From Acidipropionibacterium thoenii DSM 20276 (lineage in GTDB: Bacteria; Actinomycetota; Actinomycetes; Propionibacteriales; Propionibacteriaceae): DNA of 64,000 nt. The stretch's first letter is position 1. Each line of letters starts with the position of its first letter. Of the stretch, positions 25,812 through 36,236 are shown piece by piece. The DNA lies in assembly GCF_000423445.1 (NCBI RefSeq), contig NZ_KE384018.1, forward strand, positions 328,964 through 392,963, in the 5' to 3' direction. Under the pieces are notes generated by a model. The model was given only the letters and a program-made list of their open reading frames with translations, did not search any database and was not told where the DNA came from. A program made the position numbers and the translations under genes.

Positions 25812-26738
25812 CTACCTGAAGATCACTGTCCGCCGGCCGTCCAGGAAGGCCCGGTGCTCGCAGTACAGCCGCACCGCCTCGGCCAGGGTGGTCGACTCGG
25901 TGTCCTGGCCGATCGCGGTGAGCTGGGAGACGGTCTGCGAGTGGTCGACCCGCTGGACGTTCTGCTCGATGATCGGCCCCTCGTCCAGATCGCTGGTGAC
26001 GAAGTGGGCAGTGGCGCCGATCAGCTTGACGCCGCGTTCGTGGGCCTGCCGGTAGGGATTGGCCCCCTTGAACCCGGGCAGGAAGGAGTGGTGGATGTTG
26101 ATGCAGCGTCCCGACAGCTCCTCGCACAGCCTCGGGGAGAGGATCTGCATGTAGCGGGCCAGCACCACCAGCTCCACCTGCTCAGCGGCGACGGTGTCGA
26201 GGACGGCCTGTTCGAAGTCGCCCTTGGAACCGGCCCCGGGCAGAGCGGCCCGCGGGTTGCCGGCGTCCTTGGTGTCGGCCTGTCCGAGGATGGGACGGTG
26301 CTCGAAGTCCACCCCGTGGAAGGCCGCCAGATCGGCCAGATCCGGGTGGTTGGCCATCACCTTGACGATCTCGAGGGGAAGCCTGCCGGCGTCCTTGTTG
26401 AACAGCAGGTGGGCCAGGCAGTGCGGCGCCTTGGAGGCCAGTACCAGGGTGCGTACCGGTCGGCCGAGCCGATCCACATTCACGGTGGCCCCGAAGGCCG
26501 GGGCGATGCCGCGCAGGGCGGCCGTCAGATCGGCCGCCGAGGTCATGTCGCGGACCTGCAGGCGCATGAAGAACCGGCCGGTGTCGATGCTGGAGAACTG
26601 CTGGAGCTCGGTGAGATTGCCCCCGGCGCTGACGCAGGCTCCGGTGACCGCGTGCACGATCCCGGCACGGTCCGGGCACTGCCAGGTGACCACGAGCTCG
26701 TCGTCGCTGCGGCGGATGGGGGGAAGGGGGTTCGTCAC
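25812..26738 (-). CDS. purU: Formyltetrahydrofolate deformylase PurU
   Basis: A 308-residue hydrolase of 10-formyl-THF to THF and formate. An N-terminal ACT domain (about 12-90) starts with [14 protein letters not shown]. The C-terminal formyltransferase fold has the catalytic Asn/His in [17 protein letters not shown] and Asp in DLDEGPII, with GATAHFVT between. The GTG at 26738 follows a TACTGT box by seven bases, so the transcript is probably leaderless. It is about 100 bases upstream of mdh on the same strand. Confidence 0.95.
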   Translation of the reverse strand: MTNPLPPIRRSDDELVVTWQCPDRAGIVHAVTGACVSAGGNLTELQQFSSIDTGRFFMRLQVRDMTSAADLTAALRGIAPAFGATVNVDRLGRPVRTLVLASKAPHCLAHLLFNKDAGRLPLEIVKVMANHPDLADLAAFHGVDFEHRPILGQADTKDAGNPRAALPGAGSKGDFEQAVLDTVAAEQVELVVLARYMQILSPRLCEELSGRCINIHHSFLPGFKGANPYRQAHERGVKLIGATAHFVTSDLDEGPIIEQNVQRVDHSQTVSQLTAIGQDTESTTLAEAVRLYCEHRAFLDGRRTVIFR

Positions 26739-26745
26739 GGGCCAC

Positions 26746-26751
26746 ACAGTA
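26746..26751 (-). promoter_or_regulatory. -10 box of a leaderless promoter (purU)
   Basis: TACTGT on the minus strand, seven bases before the GTG at 26738; no Shine-Dalgarno sequence. Confidence 0.5.
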
Positions 26752-26820
26752 GTGCCTGCACCCGCACCTGTCCCCGCAGCAGGGATGGCGGAATGGCACG
26801 GTCGGGCCCTCGATCCCGGG

Positions 26821-26826
26821 TAGCCT
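26821..26826 (+). promoter_or_regulatory. Possible -10 box for icd
   Basis: TAGCCT, about 113 bases before the icd ATG, in the 200-base region divergent from purU. It would give a leader with the AAGGAG site; no clear -35 box. Confidence 0.3.
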
Positions 26827-26939
26827 GTGAGCCGGAGAGGGTCACCGGCCCGCCAGCACAGCTCGGGCCCCACAGCGGACATCTCCCCGCGACGCCCCCT
26901 CGCGAGTTCCCCTTCCGCCGACCGCAAGGAGCACCATCC

Positions 26940-29183
<2,244 letters not shown>

Positions 29184-29232
29184 GGGGGCACCTTGGCGGG
29201 CACCGGTGCGGTGGGGTCCAGCGGATGGCATC

Positions 29233-29238
29233 TAAGGT
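29233..29238 (+). promoter_or_regulatory. -10 box of a leaderless promoter (CNNM-type gene)
   Basis: TAAGGT, eight bases before the ATG at 29247. A GTG at 29241 lies too close to serve with this promoter. Confidence 0.4.
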
Positions 29239-29246
29239 GAGTGGCC

Positions 29247-30626
29247 ATGTCTGAGATTGTCGGCAATATCGTGCTGGTGCTCATCTTCGTGATGATCGGC
29301 GGGGTGTTCTCGGCCGCCGAGATGGCACTGGTCACGCTGCGCCAGTCCCAGGTCAAGCAGCTGGCGGCCACCAGCGGATCGCGCGGTCGGGCGATCGCCA
29401 ATCTGGTCTCAGAGCCCAACCGGTTCCTGTCCTCGGTCCAGATCGGGGTCACCCTGTCGGGTTTCCTCGCCTCGGCCTTCGGCGGGGCGACCCTGGCCAA
29501 GGATCTCGACCCGGTCTTCCTGAGGTGGGGACTGGGCCCCTCGGCGGCCGGCACCGTCTCGTTGATCATCACCACGATGGCGATCTCCTACGTCTCCATC
29601 GTGCTCGGGGAGCTCACCGCCAAGCGCCTGGCGATGCAGCGACCTGAGGGATTCGCCCTGGTACTGGGACCGCTGACCAATGTGATGGCGATGATCTTCC
29701 GTCCGGTCATCTGGTTCCTGGGTGTCTCCACCAATGCCGTGGTCCGGATGCTGGGCGGTGATCCGCGCGCGACCCGCCAGGAGATCACCCAGGAGGAGCT
29801 GCGCTCCCTGGTGGTCTCCTCGGCGGCTCTGGGGCCCGAGGAGCGCCGAATTCTCGACGAGGTCTTCCATGCCGGGGACAAGTCCCTGCGAGAGGTGATG
29901 GTGCCTCGCACCGAGGTGGACTTCCTGGCCGGCGAGATGAGCGCCTCGCAGGCCGCCAGCATGGTGCGTGAGGGCTCGCACTCGCGCTACCCGGTCACCG
30001 ACGGGTCGGTGGACCGGATCGCCGGTTTCGTCCACGTCCGCGATCTGCTCGACCTGGATCCGGCCGACCGTCATGCCAAGGTCATCCAGCTGGTGCGCCC
30101 GGTGAGCTCCCTGCCGGACTCGGTGAAGGCTCTCAAGGCCCTCTCGGAGATGCGCAAGGGGCACTCCCATCTGTCGATCGTGCTGGACGAGTACGGCGGC
30201 ACCGCAGGAATCGTCACCTTGGAGGATCTGGTCGAGGAGCTGATCGGCGACATCACCGACGAGTACGACACCGTCGCCCCCTCCGATGCGATGCATGTCC
30301 GCAAGCGCGACGTCGACGGCCTGATGACTCTCGAGGAGTTCGCCGGCCAGACCGGCCTGGAGCTGCCCGAGGGGCCCTATGACACCGTGGCCGGGTACTT
30401 CATGTCGCGCTACGGGCAGGTCCCGGTCACCGGCGCCAAGGTGCAGGTGCACCTGAACCCGGTGGGGCGCAAGGAGGAGGAACAGGAGGAGGATCCCGAG
30501 CCCAATGTCGAGATGACGGTCACCGAGGTCGACGGACGCCGCGCCGCCTGGCTGGACATGCGTCGACTCGACCAGGTCGACGTGGATGCACCGGCCCGCG
30601 ACAGACCCCAGGAGGTGACCAGATGA
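29247..30626 (+). CDS. CNNM/CorC-HlyC family membrane transporter
   Basis: A 459-residue protein with a DUF21/CNNM membrane domain (about 1-185; hydrophobic segments near 5-25, 95-120 and 130-150). Two CBS domains follow (about 205-330), beginning at VMVPRTEVDFL and containing SIVLDEYGGTAGIVTLEDL. A CorC_HlyC domain (about 345-430) follows. Relatives export Mg2+/Co2+ or exchange Na+/Mg2+; the old name hemolysin is probably misleading. The motif FLSSVQIGVTLSGF in the membrane part is characteristic. The ATG at 29247 is favoured by the -10 spacing. Its stop overlaps the next gene by four bases. Confidence 0.9.
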   Translation: MSEIVGNIVLVLIFVMIGGVFSAAEMALVTLRQSQVKQLAATSGSRGRAIANLVSEPNRFLSSVQIGVTLSGFLASAFGGATLAKDLDPVFLRWGLGPSAAGTVSLIITTMAISYVSIVLGELTAKRLAMQRPEGFALVLGPLTNVMAMIFRPVIWFLGVSTNAVVRMLGGDPRATRQEITQEELRSLVVSSAALGPEERRILDEVFHAGDKSLREVMVPRTEVDFLAGEMSASQAASMVREGSHSRYPVTDGSVDRIAGFVHVRDLLDLDPADRHAKVIQLVRPVSSLPDSVKALKALSEMRKGHSHLSIVLDEYGGTAGIVTLEDLVEELIGDITDEYDTVAPSDAMHVRKRDVDGLMTLEEFAGQTGLELPEGPYDTVAGYFMSRYGQVPVTGAKVQVHLNPVGRKEEEQEEDPEPNVEMTVTEVDGRRAAWLDMRRLDQVDVDAPARDRPQEVTR

Positions 30627-31858
30627 GCCCTGCTGGGTTCGGCGGCCACGATGCCGACGGTTCGGCCCTGCTCACCACCCCGGCGGTCGACCCGTTGCTG
30701 AGGGCGGCGGTGAGCCATGCCGGAGGCCGACTGGACTCCTGGCGCCTGGAGCATGTCGACGCCAACCCGGGCCGATCGACGACCGCCACCTACCTGGCGA
30801 GCGTGACCTGGCCCTACGGTTCCCGTTCGGAATTGCTCGGTGTCAGCGCGCGCAGCTCGGGGCCGGCCACCAGCGACTCCAATGCCGAGATCTTCGCCGA
30901 CGGTGACCGCGAGGTGGCGGTCTGGCTGTACCCCGACGACCCGGACCTGCCAGGTCTGGCACGGGCCGCCTATCCCGACCGGATGGCCGAGGTCATCACC
31001 AGGCTCGGGCTGGTGGGGCGTCCGGTGAGCCCGGGGCAGGTCAGCCTTCACATGATCGGCTACCGGCCGCGGCGCCGTGCCGTGCTGCGCGTCGATGTCA
31101 CCGATCCGAGGATCACCTTCTTCGTCAAGGTGCTGCGCGCCGAGACCTTCGACCAGATCCGCACCCGTCACCGGATTCTCACCGACGCCGGGCTGCCGGC
31201 CCCGGTGATCGTGGGGACCACCGCCGACCACCTGTTGATCCTCGCCGAACTGCCCGGGACCCCGCTGGCCCGGGCGATCTTCGATCCCGATCCGCCGTGC
31301 ACCGCCGAGGATCTCATCGGGCTGCTCGATGCCATGCCGGCCGAGGTGGTCGCCCTGGAGCGGCGTCCTGCCTGGAGCGACGCGGTCGAGCACTTCGCCC
31401 AAATGGTCTCGGCGGCGATGCCCTCCCAGGCCGGCCGACTGGGGTGGATGACGAGCATCATCGGCCAGGGCCTGACCGGCATCCCGGCCGGCGATGAGCC
31501 CACCCACGGCGACTTCCACGAGGGACAGCTGCATGTCTGTGGCGGAAGGGTCTGCGGGGTGCTGGACGTCGACACCATCGGGCCGGGACGCCGCGTCGAT
31601 GACCTGGCCTGCCTGGTCGCCCACCTGTCGACCGTTCAGCGGATGGACCAGGTCCAGGCCGGCCGGGTCCATCGGCTGATCCGCGAATGGGTCCCGGTCT
31701 TCGACCAGCGGGTCGATCCCACCGGTCTGAGGCTGCGGGCCGCTGCGGTGATCATCTCGCTGGCCACCGGCCCCTACCGCGGCCAGGAGCCGCACTGGGA
31801 GCATGAGACAGTCACCATCCTGGACGCCGCCGAGGCCCTGGTCCGTCAGGTCGCCTGA
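30623..31858 (+). CDS. Aminoglycoside/choline-kinase-like phosphotransferase
   Basis: A 411-residue protein with a protein-kinase-like (APH) fold. The catalytic loop is THGDFHEGQLH and the metal-binding segment GVLDVDTIGPGRRVDDLACL. An N-terminal lobe with FFVKVLRAETFDQI likely holds the ATP-binding lysine. The substrate is unknown; members phosphorylate sugars, choline or antibiotics, and resistance should not be assumed. The ATGA overlap with the CNNM gene indicates a two-gene operon. Confidence 0.75.
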   Translation: MSPAGFGGHDADGSALLTTPAVDPLLRAAVSHAGGRLDSWRLEHVDANPGRSTTATYLASVTWPYGSRSELLGVSARSSGPATSDSNAEIFADGDREVAVWLYPDDPDLPGLARAAYPDRMAEVITRLGLVGRPVSPGQVSLHMIGYRPRRRAVLRVDVTDPRITFFVKVLRAETFDQIRTRHRILTDAGLPAPVIVGTTADHLLILAELPGTPLARAIFDPDPPCTAEDLIGLLDAMPAEVVALERRPAWSDAVEHFAQMVSAAMPSQAGRLGWMTSIIGQGLTGIPAGDEPTHGDFHEGQLHVCGGRVCGVLDVDTIGPGRRVDDLACLVAHLSTVQRMDQVQAGRVHRLIREWVPVFDQRVDPTGLRLRAAAVIISLATGPYRGQEPHWEHETVTILDAAEALVRQVA

Positions 31859-31878
31859 GCCCGTGGTGGGGGCGCAAT

Positions 31879-31893
31879 GTGACGATCTGGTCA
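31879..31893 (+). promoter_or_regulatory. Palindrome upstream of the nucleoside-uptake operon
   Basis: GTGAC-N5-GTCAC arms (GTGAC at 31879, GTCAC ending at 31893) around GATCTG-like spacer bases, about 50 bases before the TAGTGT box. Half-sites resemble those of Crp/GlxR regulators, but spacing between TGTGA and TCAC is wider than in their consensus, so the regulator is uncertain. Confidence 0.35.
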
Positions 31894-31944
31894 CGCTTGG
31901 GGCGCGGAGCCGCTCTGGGCACACCACCGCGCAGGGGTTGGGGC

Positions 31945-31950
31945 TAGTGT
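31945..31950 (+). promoter_or_regulatory. Probable -10 box of the nucleoside-uptake operon
   Basis: TAGTGT, 73 bases before the lipoprotein start codon, giving a leader that contains a perfect AGGAGG site. Confidence 0.4.
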
Positions 31951-32022
31951 CTTGACCGCCTCGCGTAGCCGACGACGACGCGGGTCCGATCACAATCCTC
32001 GTCCTGCTCCAGGAGGCAGTCC

Positions 32023-33138
32023 GTGAAGAAGAAATTCATTGCGGCCTCGGCCGTGTTCTCGGCGATGGCCCTGTCCCTCTCGGCCTGTGCCCAGGCTCCC
32101 GATCAGTCCAGCGGTTCCAGCGCCGCAGCGACCACCGCATCGTCCGGATCGGCCTCCTCCGGTGCGTTCAAGGCCTGCATCGTCTCCGACTCCGCCGGTT
32201 TCAGCGACAAGTCCTTCAACCAGACCTCGCTGGCAGGTGTGGAGAAGGCCGCCTCCGAGCTGGGCATCCCGACTGCCAAGGTCGAGTCCAAGGACGACAA
32301 GGACTACGCCGTCAACATTCAGTCGATGGTCGACGCCAAGTGCACCATCATCGTCTCGGTCGGCTTCCTGCTCGAGAAGGCGACCGTCGCCGCTGCCAAG
32401 GCCAACCCGAACATCGACTTCGCGATCGTCGACTCCCAGCCCGAGAACGCCCCCTCGAACCTCAAGCCGCTGATCTTCAACACCGCCGAGTCCTCCTTCA
32501 TGGCCGGATACCTGGCCGCCGGGCTCACCAAGACCGGCAAGGTCGGTACCTTCGGCGGGATGAAGATCCCCACCGTGACGATCTTCATGGACGGTTTCGC
32601 CCAGGGCGTCGACTACTACAACACCCAGAAGAAGAAGTCGGTCCAGGTGCTCGGCTGGGACGCCAAGAAGCAGGACGGCCAGTTCGTCCCGCAGCCGAAC
32701 CCCTTCCAGAATGTCGCCGGTGGCAAGACCACAGCCCAGACCCTCATCAACCAGGGTGCTGACATCGTTCTCCCGGTGGCCGGGAACGCCGGTAACGGCG
32801 CCCTCCAGGTGGTGCAGTCCACCGGCGGCAAGGCCAACGCGATCTGGGTCGACGCCGACGGTTGCAAGACCCAGCCGAGCTACTGCAGCAGCATCGTCTC
32901 CTCGGTGTACAAGGGGATGGATGTGGCGGTGTTCGCAGCCATCAAGTCAGCCAAGGACGGCTCCTTCTCCGGGGATCCCTATGTCGGCACGCTGGCCAAC
33001 GGTGGCACCGGGCTGTCTCCCTTCCACACCTTCGACAGCAAGGTCCCCTCGGACCTGAAGTCGGAGCTGACCACCATCAAGGCCGACATCGCCTCCGGCA
33101 AGATCAAGATCACCTCCACGGCCCAGCCCAAGAAGTGA
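32023..33138 (+). CDS. BMP family nucleoside-binding lipoprotein
   Basis: A 371-residue extracellular solute-binding lipoprotein (BmpA/PnrA type). The signal peptide (KKKFIAAS...) ends in the lipobox LSAC with the lipidated Cys22, followed by a Ser/Ala-rich linker. The mature domain shows ACIVSDSAGFSDKSFNQTS and, later, DADGCKTQPSYC, both typical of purine-nucleoside-binding members. AGGAGG lies six bases before the GTG. It heads an operon with a double ATPase and two permeases. The hairpin after it probably keeps its mRNA more abundant than that of the rest. Confidence 0.95.
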   Translation: MKKKFIAASAVFSAMALSLSACAQAPDQSSGSSAAATTASSGSASSGAFKACIVSDSAGFSDKSFNQTSLAGVEKAASELGIPTAKVESKDDKDYAVNIQSMVDAKCTIIVSVGFLLEKATVAAAKANPNIDFAIVDSQPENAPSNLKPLIFNTAESSFMAGYLAAGLTKTGKVGTFGGMKIPTVTIFMDGFAQGVDYYNTQKKKSVQVLGWDAKKQDGQFVPQPNPFQNVAGGKTTAQTLINQGADIVLPVAGNAGNGALQVVQSTGGKANAIWVDADGCKTQPSYCSSIVSSVYKGMDVAVFAAIKSAKDGSFSGDPYVGTLANGGTGLSPFHTFDSKVPSDLKSELTTIKADIASGKIKITSTAQPKK

Positions 33139-33162
33139 CCTGGTTCCTCGTCCAGCAGACGG

Positions 33163-33206
33163 ATCACCGGCCGGAACCGCCCGGATGGGCGGGGCCGGCC
33201 GGTGAT
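33163..33206 (+). terminator. Strong intra-operon stem-loop after the binding-protein gene
   Basis: A 12-bp perfect stem (ATCACCGGCCGG/CCGGCCGGTGAT) continues into an inner CCGCCC/GGGCGG stem with a GGAT loop. It lies 25 bases after the lipoprotein stop and about 60 before the ATPase start. It probably acts as a partial terminator or a 3'-end stabiliser, as in many ABC operons. Confidence 0.6.
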
Positions 33207-33268
33207 CTGATGCAGCTGCCGGACCCCAGTTCTGGGATCATGTCGACAACGCGTGGAAGGATCTCGTC

Positions 33269-34921
33269 GTGACAACTGCCACCTCCCAGGGCAATGCGCA
33301 GGAATCGACCCAGGCTCCGCCGTTGGCCGAGGGGCTGAGCCTGCGCGGCATCACCAAGCGTTTCGGCACTCTGACTGCCAACGATCGGATCGATCTGGAC
33401 ATCGTGCCGGGTCGCATCCACTGCCTGCTGGGGGAGAACGGGGCGGGCAAGTCGACCCTGATGAACATCCTCTACGGGCTGCTCGAGTCCGACGAGGGTG
33501 AGATCTACATCGACGGTGTCGAGCAGCACTTCGACAACCCCAAGCAGGCCATGGCGGCCGGCATCGGGATGGTTCACCAGCACTTCATGCTGGTCGAGGT
33601 GTTCAGCGTCGCAGAGAACATCATCCTGGGCCGGGAGCCCTCCCGGCTCGGCGTCCTGGACAGCCGACGGGCCCGCAGGAGTGTCCGGGAACTGTCCGAT
33701 CGCTACCACCTCGACGTCAATCCCGACGCCATCGTGGAGAACCTGCCGGTGGGCGTCCAGCAGCGGGTGGAGATCCTCAAGTCGCTGGCCAATGACGCCA
33801 AGTTCCTGGTCTTCGACGAGCCCACCGCGGTCCTGACTCCTCAGGAGATCGACGAGCTGATGCAGGTGATGCGCACCCTGCGGGATGAGGGTCGGGCGAT
33901 CGTCTTCATCACCCACAAGCTCCACGAGGTGCGCTCCATCGCCGACGACATCACGGTGATCCGCCGCGGCAGGGTGGTCGGATCGGCCCGCCCGCAGGAC
34001 TCCGAGGGGGAGCTCGCCGAGATGATGGTCGGGCGGGCCGTTCAGCTGGTGGTCGACAAGACGCCGGCGACACCGGCCGGGACCCGACTGGAGATCGAGC
34101 ATCTGACGGTCGCCGACCAGACGGGTGCGGTGATGGTCGACGACGTCTCGTTGTCGGTGGCCGGCGGGGAGATCCTGTGCATCGCCGGTGTCCAGGGCAA
34201 CGGTCAGACCGAGCTGGCCGAGGCGCTGCTGGGCACCGTGCGCCCGAGCGCCGGTCGGATCCTGGTCGACGGCGTCGCCACCGAGCAGCTCGACCCGGGG
34301 CAGACCATCCGCACCGGACTGGGGTTCGTCCCCGAGGACCGCCAGCGTGATGGCTTCGTCGGCGTGTACACGGTGGCCCAGAACCTGGTCCTCAACCATG
34401 TCGAGGACTTCACCCGGTTCGGGAGCCTGAGACTCGGCCAGATCGCCGAGAATGCGATGGCCAGGGTCGAGGAGTTCGACATCCGGACCCCCTCGGTCAA
34501 CCTGCCGGTGCGGTCCCTGTCGGGGGGCAATCAGCAGAAGGTCGTGCTGGCCCGTGAGCTCTCCAGGCAGCTCAGCGTGCTGGTGGCCTCCCAACCCACC
34601 CGAGGGGTCGACGTCGGCGCCATCGAGTTCCTGCACAAGCGGTTGGTGGCCGAACGGGACAAGGGCACTGCGGTGCTGATCGTCTCCACCGAGCTCGATG
34701 AGATCGAGGCCCTGGCGGATCGGATCGCGGTGATGTACCGCGGCCGGGTGGTCGGGGTGGTACCGGCCGGCACGCCCAGGGATGTGCTGGGGCTGATGAT
34801 GGCCGGGACCAGCTACCAGGAGGCGCTGGCCGGCGCCACCTCATCCCAGGGGGCCCGGGCCGCCACCGACCCCGGTGCCGGTGACGGCCAGCTGAAGGAG
34901 GACACCGATGAGCACGCATGA
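33269..34921 (+). CDS. Nucleoside ABC transporter ATPase (two ABC domains)
   Basis: A 550-residue fused ATPase of the RbsA/YufO type. Domain 1 has Walker A GENGAGKST, a non-consensus signature (LPVGVQQR) and Walker B FLVFDEPTAVL. Domain 2 has the degenerate Walker A VQGNGQTEL, the intact signature LSGGNQQK and VLVASQPTRGVD. One canonical and one degenerate site is usual in this family. GGAAGG lies eight bases before the GTG. Its end overlaps the first permease gene by 14 bases, so the two are coupled. Confidence 0.95.
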   Translation: MTTATSQGNAQESTQAPPLAEGLSLRGITKRFGTLTANDRIDLDIVPGRIHCLLGENGAGKSTLMNILYGLLESDEGEIYIDGVEQHFDNPKQAMAAGIGMVHQHFMLVEVFSVAENIILGREPSRLGVLDSRRARRSVRELSDRYHLDVNPDAIVENLPVGVQQRVEILKSLANDAKFLVFDEPTAVLTPQEIDELMQVMRTLRDEGRAIVFITHKLHEVRSIADDITVIRRGRVVGSARPQDSEGELAEMMVGRAVQLVVDKTPATPAGTRLEIEHLTVADQTGAVMVDDVSLSVAGGEILCIAGVQGNGQTELAEALLGTVRPSAGRILVDGVATEQLDPGQTIRTGLGFVPEDRQRDGFVGVYTVAQNLVLNHVEDFTRFGSLRLGQIAENAMARVEEFDIRTPSVNLPVRSLSGGNQQKVVLARELSRQLSVLVASQPTRGVDVGAIEFLHKRLVAERDKGTAVLIVSTELDEIEALADRIAVMYRGRVVGVVPAGTPRDVLGLMMAGTSYQEALAGATSSQGARAATDPGAGDGQLKEDTDEHA

Positions 34922-36236
34922 GCCCGAGGGCCCCCGGAGCGCTCCGGTGGAGCCGGCTCCGGAGGAGATCGCCCCGCTGGACGAGTCGATCGCCGAGGAG
35001 GTGCCGGTCGACGCCCCGGTCGCCAGCCACGAGCTGGCAGCGGTGCAGGAGCGCGAGGCGCACCGCGGCTTCCCATGGAACGAGTTGTGGGTGACGGTGG
35101 CCGCCTTCGTGATGGCCTTCATCGTCTCGGCGATCGTGATGGTGCTCGCCGACCCGACCATCTCCCACGAGTGGTCCTACGTGATGAGCCGTCCCGATGC
35201 CCTGACCGACTCCTGGGCGAAGATCTCGGCGGCCTACGTCGCACTGTTCCAGGGGGCCTTCGGCTCCTGGAATGCGATCACCGCGACCACCGCGCAGGCC
35301 GCCCCACTGATCTGCGGCGGTCTGGCGATCGGGCTGGCCTTCAAGGCCGGACTGTTCAACATCGGCGGTCAGGGCCAGGCGATCGCCGGAGCCACCCTGG
35401 CGGCCTGGGTGGGGTTCAACTTCCACGGACTGCCGCTGGCCCCCCATCTGGTGGCGGCGATGCTCGCCGGACTGCTCGGAGGGGCCGTCTGGGGAGGTAT
35501 CGCCGGCGTGCTGCGGGCCAAGGCCGGCGCCAATGAGGTCATCGTCACGATCATGCTCAACTACATCGCCTCCGGACTGCTGGCCTGGTTGCTCACCACC
35601 AGCCTGTTCCAGATGCCCGGGCGGACCGATCCGATCGCACCGCCGGTCGACTGGAACGCCACCTTCCCGCGGTTGGAGAACTCCCAGCTGCACCTGGGCT
35701 TCTTCATCGCTCTGCTGCTGGCGGTGGCCGCTTGGTGGCTGCTGGATCACACCCGCCTCGGTTTCAACATCAAGGCGGTCGGCGCCAACCCACACGCCTC
35801 GGCGACCGCCGGCATGAAGGTCGACCGGGTGATCGCCGTCACGATGATGATCTCCGGGGCGCTGGCCGGATTCGCCGGCGTCGAGGTGGCCCTCGGACCG
35901 ATCTCGGGGGCCACCCCGACCCAGCTGTCCATCGGACTGGTCGGTTCGATCGGCTTCGACTCCATCACGGTGGCCCTGCTGGGCCGGTCCCGGCCGCTCG
36001 GGACCGTGCTGGCCGGTCTGTTCTGGGGTGCGATGAGCCAGGGTGGCCTGCGGATGCAGGCACTCGCCCAGACGCCACTGGACCTGGTGAGCGTCATCCA
36101 GGCCGTCATCGTGATGTTCGTGGCGGCACCGCTGCTGGTCAAGACCATCCTGCCCTTCCTCAAGTCGGCCCGGGAACGGCGGCACGGTCACGCGATCAAG
36201 CCCGGTTCCGACCCGAGGAAGGGGGCACTGGCATGA
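34908..36236 (+). CDS. Nucleoside ABC transporter permease, subunit 1
   Basis: A 442-residue permease of the BPD_transp_2 family. After a long acidic cytoplasmic N-terminus (about 1-55) there are about nine or ten helices. GLFNIGGQGQAIAGA is the signature of sugar/nucleoside permeases, and IGFDSITVALLGRSRPLG lies near the C-terminus. AAGGAGG lies six bases before the ATG. It pairs with the next gene, whose ATG overlaps its stop. Confidence 0.94.
   Translation: MSTHEPEGPRSAPVEPAPEEIAPLDESIAEEVPVDAPVASHELAAVQEREAHRGFPWNELWVTVAAFVMAFIVSAIVMVLADPTISHEWSYVMSRPDALTDSWAKISAAYVALFQGAFGSWNAITATTAQAAPLICGGLAIGLAFKAGLFNIGGQGQAIAGATLAAWVGFNFHGLPLAPHLVAAMLAGLLGGAVWGGIAGVLRAKAGANEVIVTIMLNYIASGLLAWLLTTSLFQMPGRTDPIAPPVDWNATFPRLENSQLHLGFFIALLLAVAAWWLLDHTRLGFNIKAVGANPHASATAGMKVDRVIAVTMMISGALAGFAGVEVALGPISGATPTQLSIGLVGSIGFDSITVALLGRSRPLGTVLAGLFWGAMSQGGLRMQALAQTPLDLVSVIQAVIVMFVAAPLLVKTILPFLKSARERRHGHAIKPGSDPRKGALA

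Noticed and set aside
25854-26939. Upstream extension of the icd frame
   Set aside because: The frame is open over purU on the opposite strand, but the isocitrate dehydrogenase match and the AAGGAG site begin at the ATG at 26940.
29247-30626. Hemolysin
   Set aside because: Relatives are often labelled so, but DUF21-CBS-CorC_HlyC architecture points to a metal or cation transporter.
30623-31858. Aminoglycoside resistance gene
   Set aside because: Only the kinase fold and catalytic loop are shared; nothing indicates an antibiotic substrate.
31878-31895. Exact Crp/GlxR consensus site
   Set aside because: The half-sites fit, but the spacing is wider than TGTGA-N6-TCACA; it is kept only as an unassigned palindrome.
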